From: Maniola hyperantus
Lineage: Eukaryota; Arthropoda; Insecta; Lepidoptera; Nymphalidae
Length of the DNA: 64,000 nt
Reading direction: 5' to 3'
NCBI RefSeq assembly: GCF_902806685.2
Contig: NC_048562.1
Span: forward strand, 6,276,249-6,340,248
The notes below the pieces were generated by a model. The model was not told where the DNA came from. It saw nothing but the letters and a program-made list of their open reading frames with translations, and ran no database searches. Shown here in pieces: positions 33,901 to 44,700 of the stretch. The stretch's first letter is position 1. Each line of letters opens with the position of its first letter. The position numbers and the translations under genes were made by a program.

Positions 33901-36900
33901 TGTAGTGTTGTCTCTTACACACGAAAATTTCGATAAGCTTGAGTTAGTTTCCGATCCGCTATTTTCTATAGGACATTAGGGCAACTCTTTATATCTCTAA
34001 GCTTAGAATATTCAAACAAGAACAAAGGGGACACTTAACGGCAACGTTAGTCCCGATTTTCGACACGCGTCAAGATAGCCTTGTCGCATGTATCTACTTA
34101 TTTCTTTTTATGATCATCGCAATTTGCACGTAGGTTTGTAATAGGATTATACACTTGAGTCGATGCTAACACTGTGGGCTGCTTGCGATACATCTCTAAG
34201 CCAATTATCGGCTGCGTATTAATGTGACGCACCTAATATAGGTAATAAAAACCAGCCAAGCGCGAGTCAAGCTCGCGCACCGAGAGTTCCGTACTACAGA
34301 CGTATTTTTTCGACATTTTGCACGATAATTCAAAAACTATAATGCATAAACCTACCTAGAATATTAGACTAAGTATTATCTACAGAGGAATGTGCAGTGC
34401 TCAGACAAGCCGCCAAGCGCTTACGAGCACGAAGAAACCAATATTGTAAGTCTTTTTTCTTTTTGTGTGGAAAAAAATAAAATTAAAAAATCTTTTTTAA
34501 AATGCACAGGTAAAGCCCTTTCATAATTATGATACCCCCACTTGATATAGTTATCTTACTTTAAAAATTAAAAAAGAATATTACTTTATATTAACCACAA
34601 TATTTTTTTTGTGTGATGTAACCACATATTCACGGTTTTCAGATTTTTCCTCTTATGTCTCCTATAAGACTACTTACCTGCCAAATTTCATGATTCTAAG
34701 TCAACGGGAATTACCCTGGCTGTAGGCTGTCGGTTTCTTGTCAGACCGACAGACAGACAGACAACAAAGTGATACTATAAGGGTTCCGTTTTTCCTTTTG
34801 AGGTACGGAACCCTAAACACGACTGAGCTATTTATTAGGTACAATAAGTAATACCTACACGTATCTAAATGCAAAAATATATTAGGTACGTCTATCCGTT
34901 GCAGAACTGTACTTGACGAAGTTTGACACAGAAATATAGATTTAAGTTTCAGAATAGTTCTATTGAAAAACTAGGGTAGGTTTATAAGCAAAAGTGAGCT
35001 GAAAAACGCTTGAATAGGTAGTTTTCATGTCTAGGTCATCTACTCGGAACTATGTGTCGTGATATAATGAGTTTGAGCCTCAATAGCTCAACGGGTGTGG
35101 ACTGAAAACCGAAAGGTCGACGGTTCAAACCCCGCCCGTAGCACTATTGTCGTACCTACTCCTAGCACAAGCTTGACGCTTAGTTGGAGAGGAAAGGGGA
35201 ATACTAGTCATTTAACATGGCTAATAATGTCAATGTCGGTGACAGTCGATTGTGTAAGGGACTGTTGTGTTATTGTTAACTTGTTATGCCCACAATTTTG
35301 CAAATAAAACATTTATATATTTATTTATTCTTTGTTTAAAAAAAATTACCTGTGGTCTGGGATATTGTTAGTATTCTACAATTTATATCACTTGCACTGA
35401 ATATGCGACCATGATATTTGCATTTTATATACTAACTAGCTGATGCCCGCGACTTCGTCCGCGACGCTTTAGGTTTTTAAAAATCCCGTGGGAACTCATT
35501 GATTTTCCGGGATAAAAAGTAGCCTATGTCCTTCCCCGGGATGCAAGCTATCCATGTACCAAATTTCGTCAAATCGACAGACAGACATTTATAATATTAG
35601 TATGGAAAGCGTATTCGATAAATCATATAAGGTATGTATGTACTCCAGTCATCATCATGGCCACTCCATTGGCGGCTCACTAGAAAGCACGGGTCTCCTC
35701 TCAGAATGAGATGGGGGTTGGCCATAGTCTACCACGCTGGCCAAATGCGGATTGACAGACTTCACGCACCTTTAAGAATATTATGGTGTTACGGGTTCAC
35801 TTCAATAATGCTACACAAAACTGTTTAAACTAATTATTTATTATACAAACATGCACTTAGGCTAAGTCTTATCCTAGATTTTAGGCGCCAGGAGAGTTTT
35901 TACTAATTTTGTACCGGAACTCTGCCAAAACCAGACCTCGGCTAGCTGTATTCAGGGTTTGTAAAGGTCAGGGTCCAAGAAGGGCATTCCCGTGAGGCTA
36001 CGACAATCGAGAAATCAACATTTAAAAACCACTATAAAGGCTAAAGTGATGCCTCACCTGATATTAATAACTGTGCAACTCACCCCTTCTGGAATTTGAT
36101 GCAGATACATTATTTGCTAATCGCAAATTAATAAAGATTTCTATAAATCGTAAAATATCCAAAACTAACACAATTATTGCGTCACACACGCATTATTTCC
36201 GTAGGTACACAGAACGTCTTGTTGCGTTGTACAGCTGATCGGTAATGTCGTCAATCGTAATGGCCGACCGTGACCTTCAAACTTCACTATTTTATAGAAC
36301 AAATTACAAAATATTAATTAGAGTCTAATATGATTTCGTCGGGATCGAACTCGGGTATCGCGATATACATTTTATACTTAACAAATGTCATAAATCGTAT
36401 GAAATCTTCCTTATCCATTATAATGGAACTTCTACCGCGTGTGAACTGCACTGCACAAATGTTTTTTTTTTATTTTTATCACCGCTTTGCATGTGTTATA
36501 TTACGATAAAATTGGATACATAATTATTATGCTAAAATTCATCTAATCATAAACTTGGGAGTCTGAAGTAAATGTTTGTTGTGATATTATTTAAAACAGA
36601 ATCGTAATTCCGTTTCCGGATTCAATATCAATGTACGGAAAGAGTATGATTTAATTAGTATCTTTTCTTGTATGTTGTTTAATTTAATATTTAGGAATGT
36701 GACAATACGATAAATAATATTATGTGAATTGTCAATACTGGTAACTAATTATTCATTGTAAAATTGTAAATTAAATACTGTCAATGTACGGAAAGGGTAT
36801 GATTTGAATAGTATCTTTTCTTGTATGTTGTTTAATTTAATATTTAGGAATGTGACAATACGATAAATAATATTATGTGAATTGTCAATACTGGTAACTA

Positions 36901-39900
36901 ATTATTCATTGTAAATTAAATACTGTCAATGCACTAAGAGTGACATTATACTAAGCTATTGTCAACATACAGTTGGCAATAGCTATTATGTGAAATAATA
37001 ATGTTGTGTAAACTGACAATTTAAGTCGCTTATTATTATTGTAAATTATTAATACGTAGACCATCAATGTCACTGATTTTATTATTGTAAATTGGGTGTG
37101 TCAACATACCTTTTGTCAACAAACCTAAAATAAATAATGATTAATATTAAGATCATGTGATAGTCGACATCCGCCTGGTTTGCGATGGCAGTGTTATAAA
37201 AGTACCCTACCTCGACAGAGAGGGGACAGTCTTGTATCGACAGCCCAGAGCAAACACAGCGGACCTTACTGAAGTTAAGTATTCTTATATTTTATTGTAA
37301 TCACTTGCCTTATAAAGGTTTAGTTATTATAACCATGTACCAAATATGTTTAGATATTATGTTATGTATTATGGAATGTTGTAATGCTTTTAAAAGATGT
37401 GTGTTGTGGAGTTTCTTTGCCCATTTCTTCTCCACAACGAAACACCTTTGGAAACGGGTGGTAGATTCATTTAAATATGAAATAGACCTATGCTGAGAAA
37501 TACAACAAAATACAGATAGGTCTATAAAGATTAAAGTATTAAAGATCTTTCAATAAATGATTAATTATTATTCGACTTGGTTGGTTTTACTTCTGTATTT
37601 ATAACCTACCCTCTTGTGCTATTTATTTTATACATTGAGATAAAAGTAAACACTAGGTTGTTAGCTTCTAATTATTATAGAAGCCTGTTTAGATGATTAG
37701 GGTTCTTACTTTGAAATAATACAGCAGATGCTTTGCTTGATTTTTTAATTACTTAGTATTTGGCCTTACCTGACAAATAATTGATAAATGATAACTTTCA
37801 TTAGTAATCATTGGATTTAATTTATCATCACAGATAATACAGCAGATGCTTTGCTTGATTTTAATAACTTAATATTGGCCTTACCTGACAAAATTTACAA
37901 CTACCTACATTTCAATTAATAATTGATAGATGATAACTTTGGTTAGTCATCATTAGATGTTATTAGCCATCACTATTAAAGCCCACTGTCTTAACTTCTC
38001 TCTCTTCTTTATACAAAAATCTCACATCAGAAGTGGGATACGATAATTCTTTTCTTGTCGAAATACTAATACTTTTCAAATGCTTTTAGCAATCATGGAT
38101 GCGGCTTCTCCTCGAAGCAACAGGCTACTGCCTGTCATCGGCAGCACTTGGTATTGGTGCCCGATGATCACAGAGCGATGGGCAACGCTGTTGTCAGCGG
38201 CACTTGGTGCTGGTGTGACACGTTGATCGAAACGTCGCGTCGCTCCAATTGTGAAAGATAAGTGAAGTGTAATTATGTGCTGCTTTAAAGTGATCTTAAA
38301 ACCACGTTTGTGGTATTGTTTCTATGAAAAAGTTTTTGTGAGGGTAATCATAAAAGATTTTAATTAGTTAGATAAACCACGTGTTGTGGTATAATTTATT
38401 TAGATAAGAATAAGTCTAGTTAGAGGTCAGATTGGCCGAACGGTTTTTGATAAAGTATATGTAGATGTGAAATCATTTAGAACGTTATGATATACCGAAA
38501 CAAAAAGGGTTTGCTTTTAAGAAATCGCACCGTACTTACAGCTCAAAACTTGAAGAAATTAACTTATTCTGATTAATTAAACTTAAACATAAACTATATT
38601 TATTTATTTTGCTTCTTAAAATAATTCAACTGTTTGTCTTTTCTTAAAACAACACAAGAGATTATCCATTCGAACAATTTCGTCGTTCAACTAATTTCCT
38701 TTTCTTAAAACAACGTAAAGCAGATTGCCTACTCAAGTATTTTTTTTCTACTCAGTGACGTTATTATAACATTTAACATTTTTTTAATAAATAAGGATTA
38801 AGATTACCAAACTGTTTCCACATACAAAATAATAATAATAATAATAATACAACTACAAATTCTTTGAGATTTCTTACATTAATTTTATTCTTAACTCTAT
38901 AATATTATTATAACTTCGCTTAAGAATAATTCCCCTTAAATATAGTTTGTTTTATTTAATCTTCTTTTGTCGAAATATCTCATTTCAAAAGTATTTTCTT
39001 TTTAATAAAATATTCTTATTGTTCCCACATATCAGCAATAAACTTTGAGGTTAGGTTGAACCTGATTTTATTTTATCTTATTATTTTGACAAACCAATCA
39101 AGTAAATAGGAACCTATTTTTTTTTCTCTATTGGTCATCCTACTAAAAATAATAATACGTCCTACATTTTATTTTAGGAAATACCTACGTTACAACGTGT
39201 TATTAATTTATTCCTGTTTTGAGTTTGTTTGATATACATACAAATCAAATAAAGAACATATTTATTCAAGCGGTAATAAAAAAAAAAACTGGAGATCATA
39301 GGAGTAAACCAAAACCTGTTTGTACATTTGGCGTTCCTCAGGGATCAATATTAGGGCCTTTGTTATTCCTGATCTATATTGATAGTATAAATGAAATAGG
39401 TTTAAAAGGAAACATACTGTTGTACGCTGATGATACATGTTTATTTTACTATGGCAACTCAATACACACAATCATCACAGATGCACAAAATGACTTAATA
39501 CTACTCAATAAATGGTTTCAATAATATAACCTACTTACAATTAATACCTCAAAAAAAAAACCATATGCTACATTACATAGTTACATATAAATATAACTAC
39601 AATATATTTTCATACTAAATTCACATACATGACTATAAAAATAAAAATAAAATACAAACATATAAACATTTTTAAATATACGTGTCGCACTAGTGATGCA
39701 GTGCTGTCGTGACTCAGAGAATGACTTTTTCAGAATCGACGAAAAACTGATTATTCACTTCCTGTTATAGATTATAAAAAAGTGCTTACTTTATAAGGTT
39801 TATAAATAATATTAACGCAATTATCATTTACTAATTATTTCAAAATTACAGGTAGTAACTGTAATTCGCAATTTTTGAGTTAAGACTGTATTGCTCAAAA

Positions 39901-41682
39901 AAAAAAAGTTTTCAGAAAGAGTAATTATTTTTAGTTGTATAGTTATTGCTGAAAATTTTTGAGTTACTATAAATAATGTTTGACTTTTTCCTTATGGTTT
40001 TGAGTATAATTTTGTAGTTACAACAATTATTTAATTTAGTTTTAAGTTTTATAGTTCCCTCCAAAAAAATAATTTTCACATTCAGGTTTGGACATTGATA
40101 AATAAAACCAGATAATCAAGAAAATTCAATCAGATAATCAGTTTTTATTTATAAAAAGTAATAATTTAATTTCAACAATTTCTGCCTTTTTCAACAAAAA
40201 AAAAAACCTTCCAAAACAAACAAAATTTGTCTTGAATACAAAAAAAAAAACAGAGCCAATCAAAATATTTTTTTTTAACTTAAATAATCAGCTATTGTTG
40301 TAACTGCACAGTAATTGTACGTAGTCACTAAATTGGAGCTAGGCAAAATTAAATAATAGTATTTCTATAATAATAGTATACTTAAACTAGTTTTACATCA
40401 GTCTGTTTCTAATAATTAGCATCAAAATGACAGCAATATTTTTATTTAAGTACTTAAAATCAACCAGTCAAACTTCGCAAGTAAGATTCATAATAGGTCC
40501 TGGGAATCATATTTTGTCGAGCAGTTCTTTCGTCTTTTAATATTTTTGTTTAATTGTTTATGCTGGTGTCAAAGCAACAGAAAAATAACGTTTGGTTTCC
40601 AGCTTCACATTAAAATTACTACCCCACTGGTCACAATTTAATTCACATTAAAATGACTTACTAAACCAATAAGGGTGTCTTAAGCGAAAATACTATTTTA
40701 AATTTCATTTCTGTGAATCGATAATAGTGTAATAACTAGAAATACACCTGCACACTAGAAATATCTATTTAGGTTTAAATCAGCTATATTGTATTAACTC
40801 GAATTCATAGTTGAACTTTTACATACCTGATTCAACAATATCGTTCCAATTTGAATTAATGCGGTCTAAACAGTAAACTGTCACGTCCTTCTTCGTCGAA
40901 TTTAGATGTAACTAAAGATGATGCAATATTGGTTAGGGTATCACGACAGTTAGTCAGTCACTCAAATTTGACATGTTTTGGGTTGCGACAGTGTGTCGTC
41001 GGTGCGATATATGTATACATTTGTATATACTATAAACCCTATACTTACTATAATACATATGTAATACATACACATAGGTACAGATATTATTACTATTATC
41101 CTACTACCAAGCCGTTTCTAGTAATCCGTGTTTTGCCAATTCTATTTCTACCCACTTTATTTTGTATAAAATCGCAGTGGATGTGTGGATAAGATACCTA
41201 CTGTTTATTTGTAAAATTTCTCATGTAAGTGAATTTATTTCTTAGTGAGAATAAAGTTCTTTAACCGTAATAGTAGTAACCGTATACATATTAACATTGG
41301 GGAACATTGTTTGGTAACAACAAAGAAAACATATTCTATTCTACTCTGATTTCGGTCTGACGTCTGGCTATCCTGGTTTTTATGACAGTAACATTGACAT
41401 TGAATCATTGAATATCGTTTTGTGAATGGAGCAATCTTATTTTTTCTATGTCGGTACTTTTGTTGCCGTTGTTCATTTAAGTTCACTGGCTGCATTTTTC
41501 TATTTTTCTATGTACTTCGGGAACGAAGTACTTATCAAGATGGCCGAATGGTAATAAAACATACTAATAATTTATGCTAAATGACAGAACAGAGGAAGAA
41601 AAAAAAAATATGCTCAATGGATACAAAATGTTAAGACTCACAATGTGACAAAATGTTAAGACTCCCGAATGTAGCAACCAAC

Positions 41683-41713
<31 letters not shown>

Positions 41714-44700
41714 AAAAAAAATCCAATGATTATCCCCGAATGGGACAAATGTTATTATTCCCGTATGGAACGGATGTTATTATTCCCAAAGGGGACAATT
41801 TTTTATTCCCGTATGAAACGGATGTTATTATTCCCAAAGGGGACAATTTTTATTATTCAAACATATAAAACAAAGGGAGTTAGGTTAGTTAGGTCTGCCT
41901 GGCACTAATCATTGCCCTTTTCATTGGTCGGGTAATGTTAGACGGCTCGACTTGACAGTGCTGGTATTACACCATTGGTGTGATACATCTTATTGGTGAT
42001 AATTCAGTAATGTCCTGGTACGAGACCCATTTATGGGGGCGGCAGACAGTTAGCTAGGTAGTTAGGCTGCCCGGCACTAATCATTACTAGACCCAAAAAA
42101 AAAAAAAACAAAAAAAAAAGGGGTTAGTAATGTTAGACGGCTTGTTCGGACGGTACCAGTAAGTAGCGAGGTCTAGGTAATGACCTCTACTGGGCAAGAG
42201 TCTAGTACAAGACCCATTTATGGGGCGGCAGCGGTTAGGCCAGTTAGTTAGGCTGCCTGGCACTAATCATTACTAGTACCAATAAAAAAAAAAAAATAGT
42301 TAAAAAATATTGGTTAGTAATGTTAGACGGCTTGTTCGGACGGTGCCAGTAAGTAGCGAGGTCTAGTAATAACCTCTACTGGGCAAGAGTCTAGTACAAG
42401 ACCCATTTATGGGGAGGCAGCGGTTAGGCCAGTTAGTTAGGCTGCCCGGCACTAATCATTACTAGTACCAATAAAATAAAATAAAAAGAGTTAAAAAATA
42501 TTGGTTAGTAATGTTAGACGGCTTGTTCGGACGGTGCCAGTAAGTAGCGAGGTGTAGTAATGACCTCTACTGGGCAAGAGTCTAGTACAAGACCCATTTA
42601 TGGGGGGGCAGCGGTTAGGCCAGTTAGTTAGGGCTGCCGGCACTAATCATTACTAGTACCAATAAAAAAAAAAAAAAGTTAAAAAATATTGGTTGGTAAT
42701 GTTAGACGGCTTGTTCGGACGGTGCCAGTAAGTAGCGAGGTCTAGTAATGACCTCTACTGGGCAAGAGTCTAGTACAAGACCCCTTGCTTTATAAAACTA
42801 ATAATAATAAAACAAAAACTATACATATTATACAAAAAAAATAATTAAACATTAAATTATGGGGCGCAGCCAGTTAGGGACAGTTAAACTAGGTAGCTGT
42901 AGCTTATAGATCATTTTAGCTTATAGATCTTCCTTAGCTTATAGATCTTTTTAGCTTACAGTAATTTTTTTTATTTAGCTCTTAGCTAGATTTTTTTTTC
43001 TTTTCTTTCTAATTTCCCTATGTACTTCGGGAACGAAGTACTTGTCAGTATGGCCGTGTTATATTACGATAAAATTGGATACATAATTATTATGCTAAAA
43101 TTCATCTAATCATAAACTTGGGAGTCTGAAGTAAATGTTTGTTGTGATATTATTTAAAACAGAATCGTAATTCCGTTTCCGGATTCAATATCAATGTACG
43201 GAAAGAGTATGATTTAATTAGTATCTTTTCTTGTATGTTGTTTAATTTAATATTTAGGAATGTGACAATACGATAAATAATATTATGTGAATTGTCAATA
43301 CTGGTAACTAATTATTCATTGTAAAATTGTAAATTAAATACTGTCAATGTACGGAAAGGGTATGATTTGAATAGTATCTTTTCTTGTATGTTGTTTAATT
43401 TAATATTTAGGAATGTGACAATACGATAAATAATATTATGTGAATTGTCAATACTGGTAACTAATTATTCATTGTAAATTAAATACTGTCAATGCACTAA
43501 GAGTGACATTATACTAAGCTATTGTCAACATACAGTTGGCAATAGCTATTATGTGAAATAATAATGTTGTGTAAACTGACAATTTAAGTCGCTTATTATT
43601 ATTGTAAATTATTAATACGTAGACCATCAATGTCACTGATTTTATTATTGTAAATTGGGTGTGTCAACATACCTTTTGTCAACAAACCTAAAATAAATAA
43701 TGATTAATATTAAGATCATGTGATAGTCGACATCCGCCTGGTTTGCGATGGCAGTGTTATAAAAGTACCCTACCTCGACAGAGAGGGGACAGTCTTGTAT
43801 CGACAGCCCAGAGCAAACACAGCGGACCTTACTGAAGTTAAGTATTCTTATATTTTATTGTAATCACTTGCCTTATAAAGGTTTAGTTATTATAACCATG
43901 TACCAAATATGTTTAGATATTATGTTATGTATTATGGAATGTTGTAATGCTTTTAAAAGATGTGTGTTGTGGAGTTTCTTTGCCCATTTCTTCTCCACAA
44001 CGAAACACCTTTGGAAACGGGTGGTAGATTCATTTAAATATGAAATAGACCTATGCTGAGAAATACAACAAATACAGATAGGTCTATAAAGATTAAAGTA
44101 TTAAAGATCTTTCAATAAATGATTAATTATTATTCGACTTGGTTGGTTTTACTTCTGTATTTATAACCTACCCTCTTGTGCTATTTATTTTATACATTGA
44201 GATAAAAGTAAACACTAGGTTGTTAGCTTCTAATTATTATAGAAGCCTGTTTAGATGATTAGGGTTCTTACTTTGAAATAATACAGCAGATGCTTTGCTT
44301 GATTTTTTAATTACTTAGTATTTGGCCTTACCTGACAAATAATTGATAAATGATAACTTTCATTAGTAATCATTGGATTTAATTTATCATCACAGATAAT
44401 ACAGCAGATGCTTTGCTTGATTTTAATAACTTAATATTGGCCTTACCTGACAAAATTTACAACTACCTACATTTCAATTAATAATTGATAGATGATAACT
44501 TTGGTTAGTCATCATTAGATGTTATTAGCCATCACTATTAAAGCCCACTGTCTTAACTTCTCTCTCTTCTTTATACAAAAATCTCACACATGAGTATGAT
44601 GCATAGAACATATTATTATGATACTTATGCAACTAGGTATAAGGGTATTATTTGCTTGAGAATGATTTTGCATGAAATGAATTTCAATTAAGTAGGTACC

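Larger units (their letters stand above)
36494..44588. mobile_element. Non-autonomous LTR retrotransposon, 8.1 kb
   Basis: Two direct repeats of about 1533 bases (36494-38026 and 43057-44588) start TGTTATATTACG and end TCTCACA. The whole is flanked by CATG (36490-36493 and 44589-44592), a 4-base target duplication. I found only one single-base length difference between the LTRs (near 37506/44072), so the insertion is very young. The 5.0-kb interior has no gag, protease, integrase or LTR-type reverse transcriptase frame, only a LINE-type fragment and tandem repeats, so it must have been moved by another element's enzymes. No clear polypurine tract precedes the right LTR. It sits in intron 2 of the Ly6 gene. 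Confidence 0.88.

Noticed and set aside
41880..42790. CRISPR-like regular repeats
   Set aside because: Units are about 190 bases in direct tandem without unique spacers, in an insect genome, inside an LTR element.
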